From Bacteroidetes bacterium UBA4408 (GTDB taxonomy: Bacteria; Bacteroidota; Bacteroidia; UBA4408), in NCBI GenBank assembly GCA_002389785.1, contig DGQS01000210.1, positions 1 through 24,142 on the forward strand: a stretch of DNA of 24,142 bases, given 5' to 3'. The stretch's first letter is position 1. Each line of letters starts with the position of its first letter. The translations under genes were made by a program, and so were the position numbers. Under the pieces are notes generated by a model. The model had not been told where the DNA came from. It did no database searches and was given only the letters and a program-made list of their open reading frames with translations. Below are positions 1 to 7,938 of this stretch, one piece after another.

Positions 1-1
1 C

Positions 2-1963
2 AATGAACCCGGTTTAGTTGCCTATTACAAGTTTAATCAAATTAGCGGAACAACTACTCCCAATGAGATTACTGCTACTTTAAATTCCATCGGCACACTT
101 ACCAATTTTCCATCAAACCCATGGGCTGCCGGATATACACCACCCAGCACCGACATTAGCGCACATGCTATTTTAGGACCCGATGTAATTACTTTTTATT
201 CGGGCGCTTCAAGAGTTCGTGCTTCTTTTAAAAACACAGGCTTAGACACAATTAATGGTTTTAGTGTGGGTTACATCCTTAATAATGGGACACCGGTAAT
301 TGAAACCATTGCACAAACTCTATTGCCAAACCAAGAGTATGTTTATTCTTTTCACGATGTGCTCGAAAGTGTGGGAAATAGTAGCAACCTAAAGGTTTTT
401 ACAACACTGGCTGCTGATAACAATTCACTCAATGATACCGTTGCTTTTACATTAAACAAACCGGCAAATGGAATTTATTCCTTGCCCATTTTTACTGCTG
501 CACGACATAATTTCGGCGTTTTTGGTCAAAGCCAACATGCCATCATGCCTCTTCCTGATAATAATTCCCGATTTAGTCAAATCATTATGAAAATTAGCGT
601 TGCATGCCCTTCTTCCGGCTGTGATCCTTGGGACCAACCTGCAAAAATTTCGTTAGTAAAAAATGGGCAAACCTATGAACTAGCGCGCTTTATTACTCCC
701 TATGGAAAGGCTTGTGGCCCATGGACAATTGATGTTACTAGTTTTAAGTCCTTACTTCAGGGAAGTTGCGATTTTGAATCCTATATCCAAGTGTGGGGCG
801 CTTCCGGTTGGTTATTAAATGTAACGCTTGATTTTGTCGAAAGCCCCTCCCCTTTTCCTTTTCAGAAAATTACCCGCTTGTGGGAAAATGACAATTGGGT
901 GTACGGCGATCCGGGAATTAGTTATGATTTACCCTTACAAACTATATTCGTTTCACCACAAACTATGGAGGCAGAACTTCGAATGACCAACACCGGTCAT
1001 GGACAAGCCAATACCGACAACGCTGCTGAGTTTTCACAAAAAACCCATACAGTACAAATCAATGGAACTACTGTTGCTAACCATGTTTTGTGGAAAGCAA
1101 ACTGTGCCCAAAATGCTTGCAACAATCAGCCGGGTACCTGGACTTACAATCGTGCTGGTTGGTGTCCTGGACAAGGTGTTGATCCATTTATGGTAAACTT
1201 AAACAGCTATTTTGTCGCGGGCCAAGCAATGTCTGTAGACTATACTTTACAACCCTATGTAAACTTGCTAAATACTGGTTACAATGGCGGCAGTCACACA
1301 GAACCACATTATAAAATTCATGCCTTTGTTGTGGAAAAATCGGCCACTTTTATTGACGGTGACTCACTGGTAAATGCTGCCGCTTTGCGTATTTCAAACC
1401 CTGTTAACAATGCCGGCTTAAACTCTTCTACCCCGTTGAAAGTTTGGGTTAAAAATTCCGGAACCACACAGCTCTCGGGATTCAATTTATATTGCTTTGT
1501 AAACGGTGTTTTACTGGCACATGAAACTCCTTCTTTTTTGCTTTCGGCCGGCGATAGTCTTGAATATACCTTTACTGCTACCGGCAATTTTGTGTCGGGT
1601 ACTGAATATCATATTGCGGTTTTGGTGGATGTTGACAACGATGCTGCAAGTTGCGATGATGCTGCTTTGGTAGTTATTAACAGTACTGTTGGTACACAAA
1701 AGCTTGATGCCGAAATCGACCAGCTCGAGGTTTCTCCCAATCCTGCCGGTGCTGATTTTACTTTGGTTCTACACAATTTAAATACTGCTTCCTCTATACG
1801 AATTACAGATATTAGTGGAAAGCTGGTGTATCAATCTGAAGTGCTTCCTGCTGCTCTCAACAATGGTTTGCAAATTCAAAACACTTTTGAAAACGGATTG
1901 TATTTTATTGAGGTGCTAAACGAAAATCGATCCTTCTTTCAAAAAATTGTGCTTCAAAAATAA
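2..1963 (+). CDS. Secreted PNGase F-like multidomain protein with T9SS sorting tail (5' partial)
   Basis: The frame is open from base 2, so the gene begins upstream of the window; a GTG at 266 is not a credible start. The first visible residues (EPGLVAYYKF) look like the end of a LamG/concanavalin A-like domain. A CARDB-like beta domain follows (about nt 155-470), then a peptide-N-glycosidase F-like module (about 480-1350), a second CARDB-like domain (about 1370-1690), and a C-terminal type IX secretion sorting domain (about 1725-1963; begins LEVSPNPA, ends KIVLQK). PNGase F removes N-glycans from glycoproteins. Against remembered Elizabethkingia PNGase F, catalytic Asp60 matches the D of CDPWDQ (632-634) and Glu206 matches E at 1028-1030. 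Glu118 aligns with Gln (788-790), and the Cys204/Cys208 pair is replaced by Ala/Ser. The family is clear; de-N-glycosylation of natural substrates is inferred. It should be exported by T9SS to the surface or medium. Confidence 0.85.
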   Translation, partial: NEPGLVAYYKFNQISGTTTPNEITATLNSIGTLTNFPSNPWAAGYTPPSTDISAHAILGPDVITFYSGASRVRASFKNTGLDTINGFSVGYILNNGTPVIETIAQTLLPNQEYVYSFHDVLESVGNSSNLKVFTTLAADNNSLNDTVAFTLNKPANGIYSLPIFTAARHNFGVFGQSQHAIMPLPDNNSRFSQIIMKISVACPSSGCDPWDQPAKISLVKNGQTYELARFITPYGKACGPWTIDVTSFKSLLQGSCDFESYIQVWGASGWLLNVTLDFVESPSPFPFQKITRLWENDNWVYGDPGISYDLPLQTIFVSPQTMEAELRMTNTGHGQANTDNAAEFSQKTHTVQINGTTVANHVLWKANCAQNACNNQPGTWTYNRAGWCPGQGVDPFMVNLNSYFVAGQAMSVDYTLQPYVNLLNTGYNGGSHTEPHYKIHAFVVEKSATFIDGDSLVNAAALRISNPVNNAGLNSSTPLKVWVKNSGTTQLSGFNLYCFVNGVLLAHETPSFLLSAGDSLEYTFTATGNFVSGTEYHIAVLVDVDNDAASCDDAALVVINSTVGTQKLDAEIDQLEVSPNPAGADFTLVLHNLNTASSIRITDISGKLVYQSEVLPAALNNGLQIQNTFENGLYFIEVLNENRSFFQKIVLQK

Positions 1964-2266
1964 GCCATTTTTTGCATCCGATAAATGTGGCTAATAGCTT
2001 CACTTAAACACTTAATTGTTGTTGCATTCGGTCTGAGTTGATGTTTTGAGTCTTGTTTTGTGCAGCAGTGTTTTATAACCTGATCATAATAAGCAAAGCC
2101 CGGACAATCATCACTATCCAATGATTTTGGAATTCTAAAGTTCCTTTTAAATTCCTTTTAAGCTGCTTTCAAATTATGCTCTTGGGGTTTTAATTGGGTT
2201 TAAATTGGGCAAAAAAAATAGGCAGAATCAAGTAGATTCTGCCTATTCCATTTTTAAAGGTCTCCT
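1964..2266. other. Intergenic region between convergent genes
   Basis: This stretch of about 300 bases separates the convergent PNGase F-like and lipoprotein genes. It holds the strong hairpin at 2217-2247. It also holds a 67-codon frame on the - strand (stop at 1954-1956, open to 2157), which has no ATG except two near its C-terminal end and no recognisable motif. I see no RNA gene or repeat. Confidence 0.5.
2211..2247 (-). terminator. Rho-independent terminator of the Omp28-like lipoprotein gene (possibly bidirectional)
   Basis: A perfect 13-bp stem (2217-2229 with 2235-2247, arm AATAGGCAGAATC) closes a 5-nt AAGTA loop. Read on the - strand it ends in eight T (A-run 2211-2218), which is a classic intrinsic terminator about 20 nt past the lipoprotein stop. 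On the + strand the stem is followed by CCATTTTT, so it may also stop transcripts from the convergent gene at 1963. Confidence 0.85.
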
Positions 2267-3169
2267 TTATTTTGCCATAACTGTGTTTACCACTGTTGGT
2301 TTTCCTGTTGCAGGAACTTCCCACAATACTCCAATTACTTTTAGGTTAGCCTTGTTCCAAGCACTGTTTAAGGCAATAGTAAAAGTGTTATCGAAACGCT
2401 TGTTGGCTTCAATAGCAGCTGTTGTGTTAATTTTAACACCTTTGTAAGTAGATGCGTTTCCAGCTCTTAATAGGTTTCTGTGTACATAGTTGGTGTTGGT
2501 GATGGTACCAGATGCTGTAGAAACTTTTTGAGAGGCAATAATTTTATCTTCAACAACATAAACAGCTAAATGGTATGCTTTACCTGCTGGTTGTGCTTGA
2601 TAAAACAACACCTTGCTGCTAATATTCATATTCGAACCGTCGATGCTTTTTTGAATGTTAATTCCCGCAATTACCGTTTGGTTAGCAAAGGCATTTGCTT
2701 TGTTTTTTACAGAATTGTAGTTTGATGCAGTACTTGCAGCAACACCACCTCCTGCATAAAGACCTGTTCCGTTTACGTAAAAGTCAGGAACTCCGGTTAC
2801 TTGATAGTCATTTGAAAAAGCTGAACTAAGGCTGCAATTCATTGAAGCTGGAGTTGAAGATCCATATATTTTCATAGCCGTAATTAAACTGTTCTCCATA
2901 TAAAGGCAAGAGTCGAAAGATGGCCCGCCATAAGCACCGCAAGGAGGGCACCATGTTTCAGAAAAGTCCAGTAAAATGGCGCGGTTTTTTTGTTCAATGT
3001 ATTGGCAGGTTCCATCATCCTGTGTGGCGTCTGCATTATAATTTAAGCTGTTAGGGTCTGTACAACCTAGGATGGGGTCTGCAACTACTATCTCGTTGTC
3101 AAGAGAGGTTTTCTTACAACCAAGTATCGCTATTGAACCAATTGCAAAAAGTAAAATAATTTTTTTCAT
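2267..3169 (-). CDS. Omp28-like thioredoxin-fold lipoprotein
   Basis: The protein has 300 residues. It begins with a lipoprotein signal peptide (MKKIILLFAIGSIAILGC; predicted lipidated Cys18). Next comes a short Bacteroidota motif (residues 35-57) that starts GCTDP and ends DDGTC. A thioredoxin-like domain follows, with ETWCPPCG at residues 71-78 (CxxC at 74-77). The layout matches the Omp28-related outer membrane lipoproteins known from Porphyromonas. The C-terminal half (about 165-300) is beta-rich, as in that family. The CPPC pair suggests thiol-disulfide chemistry or disulfide isomerisation in the envelope, but the substrate is unknown. The gene is probably monocistronic, with hairpins upstream and a strong terminator downstream. 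Confidence 0.8.
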   Translation of the reverse strand: MKKIILLFAIGSIAILGCKKTSLDNEIVVADPILGCTDPNSLNYNADATQDDGTCQYIEQKNRAILLDFSETWCPPCGAYGGPSFDSCLYMENSLITAMKIYGSSTPASMNCSLSSAFSNDYQVTGVPDFYVNGTGLYAGGGVAASTASNYNSVKNKANAFANQTVIAGINIQKSIDGSNMNISSKVLFYQAQPAGKAYHLAVYVVEDKIIASQKVSTASGTITNTNYVHRNLLRAGNASTYKGVKINTTAAIEANKRFDNTFTIALNSAWNKANLKVIGVLWEVPATGKPTVVNTVMAK

Positions 3170-3217
3170 TGAGTTTTCGGGTTTTAATGTTGTTAATTAT
3201 TCAAAATAAAGCAATTG

Positions 3218-3269
3218 AGACGAATATTCAAAATTATTCGTCTTATTTTGAGACAGGGCCTCAAAATAA
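3218..3269 (-). terminator. Tandem hairpins after the LytTR regulator gene
   Basis: Two perfect inverted repeats lie side by side in the 124-bp gap. The first pairs 3243-3252 with 3260-3269 (TTATTTTGAG, 10 bp, 7-nt loop). The second pairs 3218-3226 with 3235-3243 (AGACGAATA, 9 bp, 8-nt loop). They share base 3243. In the direction of the regulator gene they sit 25-75 nt past its stop and are followed by a T-rich but interrupted tract, so termination is likely but not certain. The second hairpin also covers a possible promoter of the lipoprotein gene. Confidence 0.5.
3229..3236 (-). promoter_or_regulatory. Possible -7 element of the lipoprotein gene
   Basis: TAATTTTG on the - strand matches the Bacteroidota TAnnTTTG element, 60 bp before the ATG at 3169. 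No TTTG is found at the usual 19-bp spacing (the nearest is 25 bp away), so the assignment is weak. The element lies within hairpin 3218-3243. Confidence 0.3.
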
Positions 3270-3293
3270 CCAATTCCAAAAATGATGTTCCGT

Positions 3294-4049
3294 TTACAGT
3301 AAATTTAGTCGGCTCATCAGTTCTTCCTTATGGGAACCGCCAATTGGTATGGGCTTTTTCTCTTGTTCAATAATGAGGTAGGGCTGTTCTATACTGATAA
3401 TCTTGTCGATGCGAACAATAAACGATCGATGTACCCGCACAAACTCCTTGGCCGGGAGTTTTGCTTCTATGTCTTTCATGGTTGAGTGAATTGTAAAGCG
3501 CCCGTTTAGGGTGTTTACTATCACATAGTCTTTAAGCGCCTCAACATAATAAACATCCTTTGTTTGCACCTTCAATAACTTTGAGTTCGATTTAATGAAA
3601 AGCATGTTAGGTGTATTGTCTTGCCCTTCCACCAAGGAGTATAAAAAGTCTCTTTCTTTTTTCAGTTCAATGGCTTTCTGATGCTTGTACAGCGCCATTT
3701 CTATGTTTGAGTGAAGGTCAATTTCCTTAAACGGTTTAATTATGTACCCATAAGGTTCTGATATTTTAGCCTTGCTTAGAGTGCTTTCATCAGCATAAGC
3801 TGTTAAAAAAATTACCGGAATATTGTTTTTTTCATGAATGATATTTGCTGCGTCAATCCCGCTCATCTCACCTTTTAGCATAATGTCCATTAAAACAAGG
3901 TCTGGTTTTTTTTCCTCTGCAATTATAACCGCTGCCTCTCCACTACTTGCTGTTTCAATGACGTTATAGCCCAGTTTTTTTAAGCTTTGTGCTATATCCT
4001 TAGCAACAATGCTTTCATCCTCAACAATCAATATATTAGTTTTTGACAT
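3294..4049 (-). CDS. LytTR-family response regulator
   Basis: The protein has 251 residues. An N-terminal receiver domain (about 4-120) has the acidic pair Glu10/Asp11, phospho-acceptor Asp55 (VLMDIML), Thr83 and Lys105 (KPF). After a helical linker, a C-terminal LytTR DNA-binding domain (about 148-251) contains the typical YVEALKDYV and FVRVHRSFIV segments. When phosphorylated, such regulators bind direct repeats in promoters. The start ATG lies inside the 3' end of the kinase gene (14-nt overlap), which indicates translational coupling and makes that kinase the natural phosphodonor. Target promoters cannot be named from the sequence. Confidence 0.93.
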   Translation of the reverse strand: MSKTNILIVEDESIVAKDIAQSLKKLGYNVIETASSGEAAVIIAEEKKPDLVLMDIMLKGEMSGIDAANIIHEKNNIPVIFLTAYADESTLSKAKISEPYGYIIKPFKEIDLHSNIEMALYKHQKAIELKKERDFLYSLVEGQDNTPNMLFIKSNSKLLKVQTKDVYYVEALKDYVIVNTLNGRFTIHSTMKDIEAKLPAKEFVRVHRSFIVRIDKIISIEQPYLIIEQEKKPIPIGGSHKEELMSRLNLL

Positions 4050-7000
4050 CGCTGGTTTTTTTAATTAATCCTGACTTAAAAGTGACTGTAAATTTAGTAC
4101 CTATTTTGTTCTCACAAAATATTTCCCCGTTTATTTGTTCAACCAAACTTGTAACAAGTTGTAATCCCAACGAGTCGGAATTTCTAAAATCAAAATCCGC
4201 CGGCAATCCAACGCCATTATCACTAACGGTTAAGTGAATGGAGGTGGGTGTTTCTTTTAATCGCACCCAAACTTCTCCTTTACGGTTTTGGGGAAAGGCG
4301 TATTTAAGCGCGTTCGAAACCAATTCGTTAACAATTAAGCCACAGGGTATAGAGGTGTCAAGGTTTAACAAAATGTTGTCTACATCGTGCTTCAGTTCAA
4401 CCAGTCCACTGTAAATTCGATACGAATGAATTAGATTTTGCGTTAGCGTAACAATATACTCTGAAAAGTTGATGCTCGAAAAGGCAAAAGTTTGGTAAAG
4501 AGCCTCGTGTATAAATGACATCGACTTAATTCGATTCTGTAGTTCTCGCATCATCTCGAGTGTATATTTGTCTTTGATGTAATTCGATTGTAGGTTGATG
4601 ATGCTCGAAATAACCTGTAAATTGTTTTTCACTCTGTGGTGAACCTCTTTTAAAAGAACTTCCTTTTCCTGCAAGGATTCTTTCATTTGCTTTTCAGCCA
4701 ATTTTTTTTCGGTTATATCGTGTGCAATTCCCGATATTTCCCCTATTTCTGTTTCGTTTTTATAAATTGGATTTAAAAAAATTTCACGGATTACCAAGGT
4801 CCCATTTTTATCAACAAGTTGTGTTTCGAATTGCTGGGGAATTCCCTTGAAGGCCTCACTGTACTTCTTGTCCCAAAAATCATGGTATTCATCGCTGGCA
4901 AATTTTATTTTGGGACTGTCCTTTGTTTCGGGTATTTGCGCTGCAACACCATACATGTTAAACAATGCGTCGGAGTAGTTTTTATTAAACGAGGTTAGTG
5001 AAATGTTTTTATCTACCGACCAAATCAAATGAGAGCTGCTATCAAAAATGGCATTTATTTTTGCTGCCTGTTCATTGATTTTTTCTTGAATTTTTTTCTT
5101 TTCTGTAATGTCTTCACAAATACTTATTACGTATTCTGGCGCCCCATTGGCGCTGGCCACAACCGAGGTGGTTATGTTGCAAAACACAACGTCTCCGTTC
5201 TTCTTTATATACTTTCTTTCTCCCCCATAGTTGCTAATAACACCTTTAACAAGGTTGGCAAAAATTTTCTGCTTATCTTCCTTTTCTTCTGGCAATGAAA
5301 CATCGAAAACGCTTTTGCTAATTAGTTCTTCTTCACTGTAACCAAGCATTTCGCACATGCGCTGATTCGCTTGTATATAAGTTCCTTTTAAATCAATTCT
5401 GGCAATACCCAAAAATGCTTGGTCGTAAATAGATCGGTAACGCTCTTCGCTAAGACGCATTTTTTCTTCGGCTTCTTTTTGCTCAGTAATGTCTCTAAAA
5501 ATTCCACGTGAAGCAATTACTTGGCCCTCCTTGTTTCTTTTTGCACTGATGTTCCCATCAACAACAAGTATTTTTCCCGAACGAGTAACAAATGAAAACT
5601 GGGTTCTTTCCACCTTTTCTCCTAAAAACACTTGCTTCATGGTTTTCTCGCAATGTTCCAAAGAGTTGGGATGTATAAACTCCATTATGTTTTTGTCGCT
5701 TACTTCTTTGTCAGCGTATTCAAGCGCTTCCTTCCAGGCTGTGTTTACATACAAAATTTTTCCATCAGCACTAACGCTCTGAATAAGCTCTGTGGTATTT
5801 TCAAACAAATCACGATAAAGCTCTTCGCTTTGACGTAGTTTTTCCTGTGCCTTATGTACCTCTGTTACATCTCTCGAAACCCCTACAAATCCTACTAGTT
5901 CGCCTTCCTCACTGAATATTTTAGAAGCCGTTAAAAAGGAGGTAAACAACTCTCCGCTTTTCTTCTTATTCAGAATCTCGCCTGTAAATAATCCAATCGA
6001 ATTAATTTGGATGGTAACCTTATCGTACTCATTGTCATTGGCATAGAGCATCGATACCGGTTTTCCAATTACTTCATTTCCTGTATACCCAAAAGTAATT
6101 TGAGCAGCATTGTTAAATTCGGTTATTAAACTATTTTCGTCTGACGCAATTATCATGTCAAGCGAGGAGTTAATAATGTTCTTAATGTATTTTTCAGACT
6201 CCTGCAATTCCTTTTGTGCTTTTATTCTTTCGGCAACCTCTTTGTGTAAAACCACATTGCTTTCTTCAACTATTTGTGCGCGCAAACGCTCTCGCTCAAC
6301 CTGTTTCTTTTCCGAAAGGTTGTGCACAACCAGTTGTACAGCCGGTTTTCCTTGAAATTGAATAGGAATTGATTTCGCTTCTATTTCAAACCGCTTTCCT
6401 TTGTTGTTGATGATTTCGTATTCTTCAAAATCGGCTATGTTTCCTTCCTTTACTCTGGCCATTCGCTCCTTCACAGCTTCGTGATATTCGGGAAGTAGAA
6501 AGTTAAAAAAAGTTTTTCCGTCAATTTCCGAAAGGTGGGTAATGCCTAACATTTCTAGACCTGTTGGATTGGCAAAAATTACAGTTCCGTCAATGTGTAT
6601 AAATACTCCGTCGGGCGAGTTTTCGAATAACATTTTATACCCAAGCTCACTCTCTTCGAGCTGTTTTTCGAGTTGTTTTCTTTCGGTTACATCTCGCGAA
6701 ATACCCTCAATGGCCACCCATTCGCGTCGCTCATTAAAAATAAACTTTACTACCGTTTCTATCCAAATCTTTTCTCCGCCCTTTCGGGTTAATCCTGCTA
6801 AGGTGGGCTTGTGCTGCAATTCGTATACAAGACGACGCTCGTTGTCAAAATCGTTGGCTATTTTAAAAATTGTTGTCGCAGCCTCTTCTCCTATTATGCG
6901 CAAAATCAACAGCGGATCGGCGTAAAAATCTTGTGGTGTATAACCTGTTTTATCGCTCACAATGGGGCTTACATAGGAAAAATGAGGGTGGGGGCCAAGC

Positions 7001-7938
7001 TCAAAGCGAAACACAATATCTGCAGCATTTTCGGCAAGCATACGAAAACTCTCCTCGCTCTTTTTTAAGCTTCGTTCAACTTGCCTTTTATCTGTAATGT
7101 CGTTAATGATTGATAAATTAAATTGTACATTGTTTACCAACATCTTACCTCTACTCACCTCAACATCAACAATACTTCCATCCTTTTTAACATGTTTCCA
7201 AACTCCAGAGAAATACATGTTTGATGAAGTTTCATTTTCGGACCTACTACTCAAAAAATCCACCGTTTCAACCTTGTTTTCTTTCGGTCGAATATCTAAT
7301 AACGACATACTTAAAAACTCATCCTTACTATAGCCATAATGCTGAATTGCCGCCTTGTTAACATTTACAAATTTTAGTGATTTTCGCTCCGAAATCCACA
7401 TGGGCAATGGATTGTTTTCAAACAGTAGTCGGTATTGCTCTTCGCTTTCGCGTAATTTGGTTTCATTTTGTGTACGTTCGGTAATGTCACGAATAATCGC
7501 TTGAACTATTTCATCTTCGTCGTTTACAAATCCCGATAGACTCACCTCTGCATCAAATTGTTCGCCGTTACTTTTGGTATATTTCCAATAAAAAAACTGC
7601 GGTTCGCTGTTAAGCGCAAGCTTTCGTTTTATCCAATCTCCCTCTTTTGAATTCGAACCATCCGGTTGTGCTTCGGGTGATAGGATGTGAGGATCTGCGC
7701 CTACCAGTTTTTCTGCTGTATATACAAATAGCTCTAGCAGTCGGTCATTCGCTTCTGAAATAATTCCGTTCTTAATAATTAAAATTGCATCGTTGCTTTT
7801 AGAAAACAAGGAACGGAACTTCTCTTCTTCCAGCTTTTGTTTTTGTTCCTTTATCCTTCTATTAATAAGCAACACAAAAACCGAAATTAATGTGATGACA
7901 TTAAATACAAAAAGTACTATCAATAATAGGTCGTCCAT
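4036..7938 (-). CDS. Multi-PAS HisKA_2 sensor histidine kinase
   Basis: The protein has 1300 residues. A single N-terminal membrane helix (about 4-25) is followed directly by RRIK, so the rest should be cytoplasmic. Eight PAS domains can be counted at about 41-158, 167-287, 297-427, 434-547, 582-698, 705-826, 833-951 and 961-1083, most ending in a DIT/DVTE-type PAC motif. A short coiled coil lies at 548-580. The HisKA_2 dimerisation domain has EVHHRVKNNLQ with likely phospho-His1100. The HATPase domain has the N box (NELVSNALKYAF, 1204-1215), DNGVG (1240-1244) and a G2 box at SLGLQLV. It has no large periplasmic sensor, so PAS domains probably sense cytoplasmic ligands, redox state or light. 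The start codon forms TAATG with the upstream MORN gene, and the stop lies inside the regulator gene. Confidence 0.93.
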   Translation of the reverse strand: MDDLLLIVLFVFNVITLISVFVLLINRRIKEQKQKLEEEKFRSLFSKSNDAILIIKNGIISEANDRLLELFVYTAEKLVGADPHILSPEAQPDGSNSKEGDWIKRKLALNSEPQFFYWKYTKSNGEQFDAEVSLSGFVNDEDEIVQAIIRDITERTQNETKLRESEEQYRLLFENNPLPMWISERKSLKFVNVNKAAIQHYGYSKDEFLSMSLLDIRPKENKVETVDFLSSRSENETSSNMYFSGVWKHVKKDGSIVDVEVSRGKMLVNNVQFNLSIINDITDKRQVERSLKKSEESFRMLAENAADIVFRFELGPHPHFSYVSPIVSDKTGYTPQDFYADPLLILRIIGEEAATTIFKIANDFDNERRLVYELQHKPTLAGLTRKGGEKIWIETVVKFIFNERREWVAIEGISRDVTERKQLEKQLEESELGYKMLFENSPDGVFIHIDGTVIFANPTGLEMLGITHLSEIDGKTFFNFLLPEYHEAVKERMARVKEGNIADFEEYEIINNKGKRFEIEAKSIPIQFQGKPAVQLVVHNLSEKKQVERERLRAQIVEESNVVLHKEVAERIKAQKELQESEKYIKNIINSSLDMIIASDENSLITEFNNAAQITFGYTGNEVIGKPVSMLYANDNEYDKVTIQINSIGLFTGEILNKKKSGELFTSFLTASKIFSEEGELVGFVGVSRDVTEVHKAQEKLRQSEELYRDLFENTTELIQSVSADGKILYVNTAWKEALEYADKEVSDKNIMEFIHPNSLEHCEKTMKQVFLGEKVERTQFSFVTRSGKILVVDGNISAKRNKEGQVIASRGIFRDITEQKEAEEKMRLSEERYRSIYDQAFLGIARIDLKGTYIQANQRMCEMLGYSEEELISKSVFDVSLPEEKEDKQKIFANLVKGVISNYGGERKYIKKNGDVVFCNITTSVVASANGAPEYVISICEDITEKKKIQEKINEQAAKINAIFDSSSHLIWSVDKNISLTSFNKNYSDALFNMYGVAAQIPETKDSPKIKFASDEYHDFWDKKYSEAFKGIPQQFETQLVDKNGTLVIREIFLNPIYKNETEIGEISGIAHDITEKKLAEKQMKESLQEKEVLLKEVHHRVKNNLQVISSIINLQSNYIKDKYTLEMMRELQNRIKSMSFIHEALYQTFAFSSINFSEYIVTLTQNLIHSYRIYSGLVELKHDVDNILLNLDTSIPCGLIVNELVSNALKYAFPQNRKGEVWVRLKETPTSIHLTVSDNGVGLPADFDFRNSDSLGLQLVTSLVEQINGEIFCENKIGTKFTVTFKSGLIKKTSDVKN

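Noticed and set aside
266..268. GTG as the start of the PNGase F-like gene
   Set aside because: The same frame is open back to base 2 and encodes a recognisable domain end before it, so the gene is cut by the window edge rather than starting here.
2205..2447. 80-residue + strand frame overlapping the lipoprotein gene end
   Set aside because: It lies over the terminator hairpin and antisense to the C-terminal coding part of the lipoprotein gene, with no recognisable feature.
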